Source: Halictus rubicundus
Taxonomy: Eukaryota > Arthropoda > Insecta > Hymenoptera > Halictidae
DNA length: 64,000 nucleotides
Reading direction: 5' to 3'
Assembly (NCBI RefSeq): GCF_050948215.1
Contig: NW_027488785.1
Span: 1 to 64,000, forward strand
The notes under the pieces are model-generated. The model was not told the DNA's origin and made no database searches. It worked only from the letters and a program-made list of their open reading frames with translations. The position numbers were made by a program, and so were the translations under genes. This document shows, piece after piece, positions 11,901 to 26,030 of this stretch. How positions within the stretch are numbered: position 1 is the first letter of the stretch; each line of letters opens with the position of its first letter.

Positions 11901-14900
11901 TATAGGATAGGATATGATAGAGGATAGGATATGATAGAGGATAGGATAGGATAGAGGATAGGATACGATAGAGGATACGATAGGATAGGATAGAGGATAG
12001 GATAGGATAGATGATAGGATAGGATAGAGGATAGGATAAGATAGAGGATAAGATAGGATAGAGGATAGGATAGGATAGAGGATAGGATATGATAGAGGAT
12101 AGGATAGGATAGAGGATAGGATAGGATAGAGGATAGGATAGGATAGAGGATATTATAGGATAGATGATAGGATAGGATAGAGGATAGGATAAGATAGAGG
12201 ATAGGATAGGATAGATGATATTATAGGAAAGAGGAAAGGATATGATAGAGGATACGATATTGTAGAGGATAGGATAGGATAGAGGATAGGATAGGATAGA
12301 GTATAGGATAGGATAGGATAGAGGATAGGATAGGGTGGGTTAGGATAGGATAGAGGATAGGATAGGATAGAGGATAGGATGGGATAGAGGATAGGATAGG
12401 ATAGAGGATAGGATAGGATAGAGGATAGGATAGGATAGAGGATAGGATGGGATAGAGGATAGGATAGAATAGAGGATAGGATAGGATAGAGGATAGGATA
12501 GGATAGAGGATAGGGTAGGATAGATGATATGATAGGATAGAGGATAGGATAAGATAGAGGATAGGTTAGGATAGAGGATAGGATAGGGGATTGGATAGGA
12601 TAGAGGATAGGATAGGATAGAGGATAGGATAGGATAGAGGATAGGGTAGGATAGATGATATGATAGGATAGAGGATAGGATAAGTTAGAGGATAGGTTAG
12701 GATAGAGGATAGGATAGGGGATTGGATAGGATAGAGGATAGGATCGGATAGAGAATAGGATAGGGGATTGGATAGGAGAGAGGATAGGATAGGATAGAGG
12801 ATAGGATACGATAGAGGATACGATAGGATAGGATAGAGGATAGGATAGGATAGATGATAGGATAGGATAGAGGATAGGATAAGATAGAGGATAAGATAGG
12901 ATAGAGGATAGGATAGGATAGAGGATAGGATATGATAGAGGATAGGATAGGATAGAGGATAGGATAGGATAGAGGATAATATAGGATAGATGATAGGATA
13001 GGATAGAGGATAGGATAAGATAGAGGATAGGATAGGATAGAGGATAGGATAGGATAGAGGATAGGATAGGATAGAGGATAGGATAGGATAGAGGATAGTA
13101 TAGGATAGAGGATAGGATAGGATAGAGGATAGGATAGGATAGAGGATAGGATAGGATAGAGGATAGGATAGGATAGAGGATAGGATAGGATAGAGGATAG
13201 GATAGGATAGAGGATAGGATAGGATAGATGATAGGATAGGATAGAGGATAGGATAAGATAGAGGATAAGATAGGATAGAGGATAGGATAGGATAGAGGAT
13301 AGGATATGATAGAGGATAGGATAGGATAGAGGATAGGATAGGATAGAGGATAATATAGGATAGATGATAGGATAGGATAGAGGATAGGATAAGATAGAGG
13401 ATAGGATAGGATAGATGATATTATAGGAAAGAGGAAAGGATATGATAGAGGATACGATATTGTAGAGGGTAGGATAGGATAGAGGATAGGATAGGATAGA
13501 GGATAGGATAGGATAGAGGATAGGATAGGATAGAGGATAGGATAGGATAGAGGATAGGATAGGATAGAGGATAGGATAGGATAGAGGATAGGATAGGATA
13601 GAGGATAGGATAGGATAGAGGATAGGATAGGATAGAGGATAGGATAGGATAGAGGATAGGATAGGATAGAGGATAGGATAGGATAGAGGATAGGATAGGA
13701 TAGAGGATAGGATAGGATAGAGGATAGGATAGGATAGAGGATAGGATAGGATAGAGGATAGGATAGGATAGAGGATAGGATAGGATAGAGGATAGGATAG
13801 GATAGAGGATAGGATAGGATAGAGGATAGGAGAGGATAGAGGATAGGATAGGATAGAGGATAGGATAGGATAGAGGATACGATAGGATAGGATAGAGGAT
13901 AGGATACGATAGAGGATACGATAGGATAGGATAGAGGGTAGGATAGGATAGAGGATAGGATAGGATAGAGGATAGGATAGGATAGAGGATAGCATAGGAT
14001 AGAGCATAGGATAGGATAGGATAGAGGATAGGATAGTATAGAGGATAGGATAGGATAGAGGATAGGATAGGATAGAGGATAGGATGCGATAGAGGATACG
14101 AAAGGATAGGATAGAGGGTAGGATAGGATAGAGGATAGGATAGGATAGAGGATAGGAGAGGATAGAGGATAGGATAGGGGATTGGATAGGATAGAGGATA
14201 GGATAGGATAGAGGATAGGATACGATAGAGGGTACGATAGGATAGGATAGAGGATAGGATAGGATAGAGGATAGGATAGGATAGGGGATAGGATAGGATA
14301 GAGGATAGGATAGGATAGAGGATAGGATAGGATAGAGGATAGGATAGGATAGAGGATAGGATAGCATAGAGGATAGGATAGGATAGAGGATATGATAGGA
14401 TAGAGGATAGGATAGTATAGAGGATAGGATAGGATAGAGGATAGGATAGGATAGAGGATAGGATATGATAGAGGATAGGATAGGATAGAAGATAGGATAG
14501 GATAGATGATTTGATAGGATAGAGGATAGGATAAGATAGAGGATAAGATAGGATAGAGGATAGGATAGGATAGAGGATAGGATAGGATAGAGGATAGGAT
14601 AGGGTAGAGGATAGGATAGGATAGAGTATAGGATAGGATAGATGATAGGATAGGATAGAGGATAGGATAAGATAGAGGATAGGATAGGATAGGATAGAGG
14701 ATAGGGTAGGATAGGATAGAGGATAGGAAACGATAGAGGATACGATAGGATAGGATAGAGGATAGGATACGATAGAGGATACGATAGGATAGGATAGAGG
14801 ATAGGATAGGATAGAGCATAGGATACGATAGAGGATAGGATAGGGGATTGGATAGGATAGAGGATAGGATAGGACAGATGATATTATAGGAATGAGGATA

Positions 14901-17900
14901 GGATATGATAGAGGATACGATATTATAGAGGATAGGATAGGATAGAGGATAGGATAGGATAGAGGATAGGATAGGATAGAGGATAGGATAGGATAGAGGA
15001 TAGGATAAGATAGAGGATAGGATAGGATAGAGGATAGGATAGAGGATAGGATAGTATAGAGGATAGGATAGGATAGAGGATAGGAGAGGATAGAGGATAG
15101 GATAGGATAGAGGATAGGATAGGATAGAGGATACGATAGGATAGGATAGAGGATAGGATACGATAGAGGATACGATAGGATAGGATAGAGGGTAGGATAG
15201 GATAGAGGATAGGATAGGATAGAGGATAGGATAGGATAGAGGATAGCATAGGATAGAGCATAGGATAGGATAGGATAGAGGATAGGATAGTATAGAGGAT
15301 AGGATAGGATAGAGGATAGGATAGGATAGAGGATAGGATGCGATAGAGGATACGAAAGGATAGGATAGAGGGTAGGATAGGATAGAGGATAGGATAGGAT
15401 AGAGGATAGGAGAGGATAGAGGATAGGATAGGGGATTGGATAGGATAGAGGATAGGATAGGACAGATGATATTATAGGAATGAGGATAGGATATGATAGA
15501 GGATACGATATTGTAGAGGATAGTATAGGATAGAGGATAGGATAGGATAGAGGATAGGATAGGATAGAGGATAGGATAGGATAGAGGATAGGATAAGATA
15601 GAGGATAGGATAGGATAGAGGATAGGATAGAGGATAGGATAGTATAGAGGATAGGATAGGATAGAGGATAGGATAAGATAGAGGATAGGATCGGATAGAG
15701 GATAGGATAGGATAGAGGATAAGATCGGATAGAGGATAGGATAGGGGATTGGATAGGATAGAGGATAGGATAGGATAGAGGATAGGATACGATAGAGGAT
15801 ACGATAGGATAGGATAGAGGATAGGATAGGATAGAGGATAGGATAGGATAGGGGATAGGATAGGATAGAGGATAGGATAGGATAGAGGATAGGATAGGAT
15901 AGAGGATAGGATAGGATAGAGGATAGGATAGCATAGAGGATAGGATAGGATAGAGGATATGATAGGATAGAGGATAGGATAGTATAGAGGATAGGATAAG
16001 ATAGGGGATACGATAGGATAGATGATATTATAGGAAAGAGGAAAGGATATGATAGAGGATACGATATTGTAGAGGATAGGATAGGATAGAGGATAGGATA
16101 GGATAGAGGATAGGATAGGATAGAGGATAGGATAGGATAGAGGATAGGATAGGATAGAGGATAGGATATGATAGAGGATAGGATAGGATAGAAGATAGGA
16201 TAGGATAGATGATAGGATAGGATAGAGGATAGGATAAGATAGAGGATAAGATAGGATAGAGGATAGGATAGGATAGAGGATAGGATAGGATAGAGGATAG
16301 GATAGGGTAGAGGATAGGATAGGATAGAGTATAGGATAGGATAGATGATAGGATAGGATAGAGGATAGGATAAGATAGAGGATAGGATAGGATAGAGGAT
16401 AGGATAGAGGATAGGATAGTATAGAGGATAGGATAGGATAGAGGATAGGATAGTATAGAGGATAGGATAAGATAGGGGATACGATAGGATAGATGATATT
16501 ATAGGAAAGAGGAAAGGATATGATAGAGGATACGATATTGTAGAGGATAGGATAGGATAGAGGATAGGATAGGATAGAGGATAGGATAGGATAGAGGATA
16601 GGATAGGATAGAGGATAGGATAGGATAGAGGATAGGATATGATAGAGGATAGGATAGGATAGAAGATAGGATAGGATAGATGATAGGATAGGATAGAGGA
16701 TAGGATAAGATAGAGGATAAGATAGGATAGAGGATAGGATAGGATAGAGGATAGGATAGGATAGAGGATAGGATAGGGTAGAGGATAGGATAGGATAGAG
16801 TATAGGATAGGATAGATGATAGGATAGGATAGAGGATAGGATAAGATAGAGGATAGGATAGGATAGAGCATAGGATACGATAGAGGATAGGATAGGGGAT
16901 TGGATAGGATAGAGGATAGGATAGGACAGATGATATTATAGGAATGAGGATAGGATATGATAGAGGATACGATATTATAGAGGATAGGATAGGATAGAGG
17001 ATAGGATAGGATAGAGGATAGGATAGGATAGAGGATAGGATAGGATAGAGGATAGGATAAGATAGAGGATAGGATAGGATAGAGGATAGGATAGAGGATA
17101 GGATAGTATAGAGGATAGGATAGGATAGAGGATAGGAGAGGATAGAGGATAGGATAGGATAGAGGATAGGATAGGATAGAGGATACGATAGGATAGGATA
17201 GAGGATAGGATACGATAGAGGATACGATAGGATAGGATAGAGGATAGGATACGATAGAGGATACGATAGGATAGGATAGAGGATAGGATAGGATAGAGGA
17301 TAGGATAGGATAGAGGATAGGAGAGGATAGAGGATAGGATAGGATAGAGGATAGGATAGGATAGAGGATAGGATAGTATAGAGGATAGGATAAGATAGAG
17401 GACATGATAGGATAGACGATAGGCTACGATAGAGGATAGGATAGGATCGAGGATAGGATAGGACAGAGGATACGATAGGATAGGATAGAGAATAGGATAG
17501 GATAGAGGATAGGATAGGATAGAGGATAGGGTAGGATAGAGGATAGGATAGTATAGGGGATAGGATATAATAGAGGATAGGATAGGATAGAGGATAGGAT
17601 ACGATAGAGGATACGATAGGATAGGATAGAGGGTAGGATAGGATAGAGGATAGGATAGGATAGAGGATAGGATAGGATAGAGGATAGGGTAGGATAGAGG
17701 ATAGGATAGTATAGGGGATAGGATATAATAGAGGATAGGATAGGATAGAGGATAGGATACGATAGAGGATACGATAGGATAGGATAGAGGATAGGATAGG
17801 ATAGAGGATAGGATAGGATAGAGGATAGGATAGGATAGAGGATAGGATAGGATAGAGGATAGCATAGGATAGAGGATAGGATAGGATAGGATAGAGGATA

Positions 17901-20900
17901 GGATAGTATAGAGTATAGGATAGGTTACAGGATAGGATAGGATAGAGGATAGGATGCGATAGAGGATACGAAAGGATAGGATAGAGGGTAGGATAATATA
18001 GAGGATAGGATAGGATAGAGGCTAGGAGAGGGTAGAGGATAGGATATGATAGAGGATAGGATAGGATAGAGGATAGGATAGGATAGAGGATAGGGTAGGA
18101 TAGAGGATAGGATAGAATAGGGGATAGGTTATAATAGAGGATAGGATAGGATAGAGGATAGGATACGATAGAGGATACGATAGGATAGGATAGAGGGTAG
18201 GATAGGATAGAGGATAGGATAGGATAGAGGATAGGATAGGATAGAGGATAGAATAGGATAGAGGATAGGATATGATAGAGGATAGGATAGGATAGAGGAG
18301 AGGATAGGATAGAGGATAGGGTAGGATAGAGGATAGGATAGAATAGGGGATAGGTTATAATAGAGGATAGGATAGGATAGAGGATAGGATACGATAGAGG
18401 ATACGATAGGATAGGATAGAGGGTAGGATAGGATAGAGGATAGGATAGGATAGAGGATAGGATAGGATAGAGGATACGATAGGATAGGATAGAGGGTAGG
18501 ATAGGATAGAGGATAGGATAGGATAGAGGATAGGATAGGATAGAGGATAGGGTAGGATAGAGGATAGGATAGTATAGGGGATAGGATATAATAGAGGATA
18601 GGATAGGATAGAGGATAGGATACGATAGAGGGTAGGATAGGATAGAGGATAGGATAGGATAGAGGATAGGATAGGATAGAGGATAGCATAGGATAGAGGA
18701 TAGGATAGAGGATAGGATAGTATAGAGTATAGGATAGGTTACAGGATAGGATAGGATAGAGAATAGGATGCGATAGAGGATACGAAAGGATAGGATAGAG
18801 GGTAGGATAATATAGAGGATAGGATAGGATAGAGGATAGGAGAGGGTAGAGGATAGGATATGATAGAGGATAGGATAGGATAGAGGATAGGATAGGATAG
18901 AGGATAGGGTAGGATAGAGGATAGGATAGAATAGGGGATAGGTTATAATAGAGGATAGGATAGGATAGAGGATAGGATACGATAGAGGATACGATAGGAT
19001 AGGATAGAGGGTAGGATAGGATAGAGGATAGGATAGGATAGAGGATAGGATAGGATAGAGGATAGGATAGGATAGAGGATAGAATAGGATAGAGGATAGG
19101 ATATGATAGAGGATAGGATAGGATAGAGGAGAGGATAGGATATGATAGAGGATAGGATAGTATAGAGGATAGGATAAGATAGAGGATTTGATAGGATAGA
19201 CGATAGGATACGATAGAGGATAGGACAGGATCGAGGATAGGATAGGACAGAGGATACGATAGGATAGGATAGAGAATAGGATAGGATAGAGGATAGGATA
19301 GGATAGAGGATAGGATAGGATAGAGGATAGAATAGGATAGAGGATAGGATATGATAGAGGATAGGATAGGATAGAGGAGAGGATAGGATAGAGGATAGGG
19401 TAGGATAGAGGATAGGATAGAATAGGGGATAGGATATAATAGAGGATATGATAGGATAGAGGATAGGATAGTATAGAGGATAGGATAGGATAGAGGATAG
19501 GATAGGATAGAGGATAGGATGCGATAGAGGATACGAAAGGATAGGATAGAGGATAGGATAGGATAGAGGATAGGATAGGATAGAGGATAGGATAGGATAG
19601 AGGATAGGATAGGATAGAGGATAGGATAGGATAGAGGATAGGTTAGGATAGAGGATAGGATACGATAGAGGATACGATAGGATAGGATAGAGGATAGGAT
19701 ACGATAGAGGATACGATAAGATAGAGGATAGGATCGGATAGAGGATAGGATAGGATAGAGGATAAGATCGGATAGAGGATAGGATAGGGTATTGGATAGG
19801 ATAGAGGATAGGATAGGATAGAGGATAGGATACGATAGAGGATACGATAGGATAGGATAGAGGATAGGATAGGATAGCGGATAGGATACGATAGAGGATA
19901 GGATAGGATAGAGGATAGGATAGGATAGAGGATAGGATAGGATAGATGATAGGATAGGATAGAGGATAGGATAAGATAGAGGATACGATAGGATAGATGA
20001 TATTATAGGAAAGAGGAAAGGATATGATAGAGGATACGATATTGTAGAGGATAGGATAGGATAGAGGATAGGGTAGGATAGAGGATAGGATAGTATAGGG
20101 GATAGGATATAATAGAGGATAGGATAGGATAGAGGATAGGTTACGATAGAGAATACGATAGGATAGGATAGAGGGTAGGATAGGATAGAGGATAGGATAG
20201 GATAGAGGATAGGATAGGATAGAGGATAGCATAGGATAGAGGATAGGATAGGATAGGATAGAGGATAGTATAGTATAGAGGATAGGATAGGATAGAGGAT
20301 AGGATAGGATAGAGGATAGGATGCGATAGAGGATACGAAAGGATAGGATAGAGGGTAGGATAATATAGAGGATAGGATAGGATAGAGGATAGAAGAGGAT
20401 AGAGGATAGGATATGGTAGAGGATAGGATAGGACAGAGGATACGATAGGATAGGATAGAGAATAGGATAGGATAGAGGATAGGATAGGATAGAGGATAGG
20501 ATAGGATAGAGGATAGAATAGGATAGAGGATAGGATATGATAGAGGATAGGATAGGATAGAGGATAGGATAGGATAGAGGATAGGGTAGGATAGAGGATA
20601 GGATAGAATAGGGGATAGGATATAATAGAGGATAGGATAGTATAGAGGATAGGATACGATAGAGGATACGATAGGATCGGATAGAGGGTAGGATGGGATA
20701 GAGGATAGGATAGGATAGAGGATAGGATAGGATAGAGGATAGCATAGGATAGAGGATAGGATAGGATAGGATAGAGGATAGGATAGTATAGAGGATAGGA
20801 TAGGGTAGAGGATAGGATAGGATAGAGGATAGGATGCGATAGAGGATACGAAAGGATAGGATAGAGGGTAGGATAGGATAGAGGATAGTATAGGATAGAG

Positions 20901-21000
20901 GATAGGATAGGATAGAGGAGAGGATAGGATAGAGGATAGGATAGGATAGAGGATAGGATAGGATAGAGGATAGGATAGGATAGAGGATATTATAGGGTAG
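2935..21000 (+). repeat. Satellite sub-block 1 (TACGATAGAGG and GAAGAGGAAAGG variants)
   Basis: This part is marked by frequent TACGATAGAGGATACGATAGG variants. It also carries a recurrent marker TATTATAGGGAAGAGGAAAG (or the GGAAAGAGG form), seen near 2981, 4730, 5437, 6470, 10240, 11711, 12220, 13420, 16026, 16497 and 20001. A GGAATGAGG form occurs near 14882, 15470 and 16934. Marker spacing is irregular (about 0.5 to 3.8 kb), so this is not one clean higher-order repeat but a set of overlapping amplifications. Another marker, GGGGATTGGATAGAATAAAG, recurs inside 3-11 kb. Confidence 0.75.
8640..9310 (+). repeat. Degenerate satellite stretch
   Basis: The 17-bp phase is repeatedly broken here by variants such as GGCGATATGATAGG, GGTTAGAGG, GGAGGTAGG and TTGCGGATACG. 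Divergence is visibly higher than in the regular arrays on either side (8.2-8.6 kb and 9.3-9.7 kb). It resembles an older, unhomogenised remnant. No gene is seen. Confidence 0.55.
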
Positions 21001-24000
21001 AGGATAGGATAGGATAGAGGATACGATATGATAGAGGATAGGAAAGAGGATAGGATATAATACAGTATAGGATAGGATTGAGTATAGGATGGGATAGAGG
21101 ATAGGATAGGGTATAGGATAGGATAGGATAGAGGATTGGATAGTATAGAGGATAGGATAGGATAGAGGATAGGATAGGGTAGAGGATAGGATAGGATAGA
21201 GGATACGATATGATAGAGGATAGGAAAGAGGATAGGATATAATACAGTATAGGATAGGATTGAGTATAGGATGGGATAGAGGATAGGATGGGATAGAGGA
21301 TAGGATATAATAGAGGATAGGATAGGATAGAGGATAGGATAGGATAGAGGATAGGATAGGATAGAGGATAGGATAGGATAGAGGATAGGATAGGATAGAG
21401 GATAGGATAGGATAGAGGATAGGATAGAGGAGAGGATAGGATAGAGGATAGGATAGGATAGAGGATAGGATAGGATGGAGGATAGGATAGGTTAGAGGAG
21501 AGGATAGGATAGAGGAGAGGATAGGATAGAGGATAGGATAGGATAGAGGATATTATAGGGTAGAGGATAGGATAGGATAGAGGATACGATATGATTGAGG
21601 ATAGGAAAGAGGATAGGATATAATACAGTATAGGATAGGATTGAGTATAGGATGGGATAGAGGATAGGATAGGGCATTGGATAGGATAGAGGAAAGGATA
21701 GGATAGAGGATAGGATAGGATAGAGGATAGGATATAATACAGTATAGGATAGGATTGAGTATAGGATGGGATAGAGGATAGGATAGGGCATTGGATAGGA
21801 TAGAGGATAGCATAGGATAGAGGATAGGATATGATAGAGGATAGGATAGGATAGAGGATAGGATAGTATAGAGGATAGTATAGGATAGAGGATAGGATAG
21901 GATAGAGGAGAGGATAGGATAGAGGATAGGATAGGATAGAGGATAGGATAGGATAGAGGATAGGATAGGATAGAGGATATTATAGGGTAGAGGATAGGAT
22001 AGTATAGAGGATACGATATGATAGAGGATAGGAAAGAGGATAGGATATAATACAGTATAGGATAGGATTGAGTATAGGATGGGATAGAGGATAGGATAGG
22101 GTATTGGATAGGATAGAGGATAGGATAGGATAGAGGATAGGATAGGATAGAGGATAGGATGGGATACAGGATAGGATAGGATAGAGGATAGGATATGATA
22201 GAGGATAGGATAGGATAGAGGATAGGATAGGATAGAGGATAGGATAGAGGATACGATATGATAGAGGATAGGAAAGAGGATAGGATATAATACAGTATAG
22301 GATAGGATTGAGTATAGGATGGGATAGAGGATAGGATAGGGTATAGGATAGGATAGGATAGAGGATTGGATAGTATAGAGGATAGGATAGGATAGAGGGT
22401 AGGATAGGATAGAGGATAGTGTAGAATAGAGGATTGGATAGGATAGAGGATAGGATAGGGTAGAGGATAGGATAGGATAGAGGATACGATATAATAGAGG
22501 ATAGGAAAGAGGATAGGATATAATACAGTATAGGATAGGATTGAGTATAGGATGGGATACAGGATAGGATGAGATAGAGGATAGGATATAATAGAGGATA
22601 GGATAGGATAGAGGATAGGATAGGATAGAGGATAGGATAGGATAGAGGATAGGATAGGATAGAGGATAGGATAGGATAGAGGATAGGATAGGATAGAGGA
22701 TAGGATAGAGGAGAGGATAGGATAGAGGACAGGATAGGATAGAGGATAGGATAGGATAGAGGATAGGATAGGATAGAGGATAGGATAGGATAGAGGAGAG
22801 GATAGGATAGAGGATAGGATAGGATAGAGGATATTATAGGGTAGAGGATAGGATAGGATAGAGGATACGATATGATTGAGGATAGGAAAGAGGATAGGAT
22901 ATAATACAGTATAGGATAGGATTGAGTATAGGATGGGATAGAGGATAGGATAGGGCATTGGATAGGATAGAGGAAAGGATAGGATAGAGGATAGGATATG
23001 ATAGAGGATAGGATAGGATAGAGGAGAGGATAGGATAGAGGATAGGATAGGATAGAGGATAGGATAGGATAGAGGATAGGATAGGATAGAGGATATTATA
23101 GGGTAGAGGATAGGATAGGATAGAGGATACGATATGATAGAGGATAGGAAAGAGGATAGGATATAATACAGTATAGGATAGGATTGAGTATAGGATGGGA
23201 TAGAGGATAGGATAGAGGATAGGATAGGATAGAGTATAGGATAGGATAGAGGATAGGATAGAGGAGAGGATAGGATAGAGGATAGGATGGGATACACGAT
23301 AGGATAGGATAGAGGATAGGATATGATAGAGGATAGGATAGGATAGAGGATAGGATAGGTTAGAGGATAGGATAGGATAGAGGATAGGATAGGATAGAGG
23401 ATAGGATAGGATAGAGGATACGATATGATAGAGGATAGGAAAGAGGATAGCATCTAATACAGTATAGGATAGGATTGAGTATAGGATGGGATAGAGGATA
23501 GGATAGGGCATTGGATAGGATAGAGGAAAGGATAGGATAGAGGATAGGATAGGATAGAGGATAGGATATAATACAGTATAGGATAGGATTGAGTATAGGA
23601 TGGGATAGAGGATAGGATAGGGCATTGGATATGATAGAGGATAGGATAGGATAGAGGATAGGATAGGATAGAGGATAGGATATGATAGAGGATAGGATAG
23701 GATAGAGGATAGGATAGAGGATAGGATAGGATAGGATAGGATAGAGGATAGGATAGGATAGAGGATAGGATAGGATAGGGGATAGGATAGGATAGTGGAT
23801 ATGATAGGATAGAGGATAGGATAGGATAGAGGATAGGATAGGATAGAGGATAGGATAGGATAGAGGAGAGGATAGTATAGAGGATAGGATAGGATAGACG
23901 ATATTATAGGGTAGAGGATAGGATAGGATAGAGGATAGGATAGGATAGAGGATAGGATAGGATAGTGGATAGGATCGGATGGAGGATAGGATAAGATAGA

Positions 24001-24019
24001 GGATAGGATAGGATAGAGG

Positions 24020-26030
24020 ATAGGATAGGATAGAGGAGAGGACAGGATAGAGGATAGGATAGGATAGAGGATAGGATAGGATAGAGGATAGGATAGGATA
24101 GAGGATAGGATAGGATAGAGGATAGGATAGGATAGAGGATTGTATAGGATAGAGGATAGGATAGGATAGGATAGGATAGAGGATAGGATAGGATAGAGGA
24201 TAGGATAGGATAGAGGATAGGATAGGATAGAGGATAGGATAGGATAGTGGATATGATAGGATAGAGGATAGGATAGGATAGAGGATAGGATAGGGCATTG
24301 GATAGGATAGAGGAAAGGATAGGATAGAGGATAGGATAGGATAGAGGATAGGATATAATACATGATAGGATAGGGTTGAGTATAGGATGGGATAGACGAT
24401 AGGATAGAGTATAGGATAGGATAGAGGATAGGATAGGATAGAGGATAGGATATAATACAGTATAGGATAGGATTGAGTATAGCATGGGATAGAGGATAGG
24501 ATGGGATAGAGGATAGGATATAATAGAGGATAGGATAGGATAGAGGATAGGATAGGATAGAGGATAGGAAAGGATAGAGGATAGGATAGAATAGAGGATA
24601 GGATAGGATAGAGGATAGGATAGAGGGGAGGATAGGATAGAGGATAGGATAGGATAGAGGATAGGATAGGATAGAGGATAGGATAGGATAGAGGATAGGA
24701 TAGGATAGAGGAGAGGATAGGATAGAGGATAGGATAGGATAGAGGATATTATAGGGTAGAGGATAGGATAGGATAGAGGATACGATATGATTGAGGATAG
24801 GAAAGAGGATAGGATATAATACAGTATAGGATAGGATTGAGTATAGGATGGGATAGAGGATAGGATAGGGCATTGGATAGGATAGAGGAAAGGATAGGAT
24901 AGAGGATAGGATAGGATAGAGGATAGGATATAATACAGTATAGGATAGGATTGAGTATAGGATGGGATAGAGGATAGGATAGGGCATTGGATAGGATAGA
25001 GGATAGGATAGGATAGAGGATAGGATAGGATAGAGGATAGGATAGGACAGAGGATAGGATAGGATAGAGGATAGAATAGGCTAGAGGATAGGATAGGATA
25101 GATAGGATAGGATAGAGGATAGGATAGGATAGAGGATAGGATAGGACAGAGGATAGGATAGGATAGAGGATAGAATAGGCTAGAGGATAGGATAGGATAG
25201 ATAGGATAGGATAGAGGATAGGATAGGATAGAGGATAGGATAGGATAGATAGTATAGGATAGAGGATAGGATAGGATAGGATAGGATAGAGGATAGGATA
25301 GGATAGAGGATAGGATAGGATAGAGGATAGGATAGGATAGAGGATAGGATAGGATAGTGGATATGATAGGATAGAGGATAGGATAGGATAGAGGATAGGA
25401 TAGGATAGAGGATAGGATAGGATAGAGGATAGGATAGGATAGAGGATACGATATGATAGAGGATAGGAAAGAGGACAGGATAGAGGATAGGATAGGATAG
25501 AGGATAGGATAGGATAGAGGTTAGGATAGGATAGAGGATGGGATAGGATAGTGGATAGGATAGGATAGAGGATAGGATAGGAAAGAGGATAGGATATGAT
25601 AGAGGATAGAATAGGATAGAGGATAGGATAGGATAGAGGATAGGATAGGATAGAGGATAGGATAGAATAGAGGATAGGATAGAGGATAGGATAGGATAGA
25701 GGATAGGATAGGATAGAGGATAGGCTAGGATAGAGGATAGGATAGGACAGAGGATAGGATAGGATAGAGGATAGGATATAATACAGTATAGGATAGGATT
25801 GAGTATAGGATGGGATAGAGGATAGGATAGGGCATTGGATAGGATAGAGGAAAGGATAGGATAGAGGATAGGATAGGATAGAGGATAGGATATAATACAG
25901 TATAGGATAGAATTGAGTATAGGATGGGATAGAGGATAGGATAGGGCATTGGATAGGATAGAGGATAGGATAGGATAGAGGATAGGATAGGATAGAGGAT
26001 AGGATAGGATAGAGGATAGGATAGGATAGA
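24020..26030 (+). repeat. Copy 1 of a 2.0-kb tandem duplication
   Basis: Landmarks repeat at an exact offset of 2013 bp in the next segment: GGAGAGGAC at 24035 and 26048, AGACGAT at 24394 and 26407, GAGGGG at 24623 and 26636, TATTATAGGGT at 24747 and 26760, GGGCATTGG at 24868 and 26881, and AGGCTAGAGG at 25078 and 27091. Ends are approximate because both flanks are also satellite. Confidence 0.8.
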
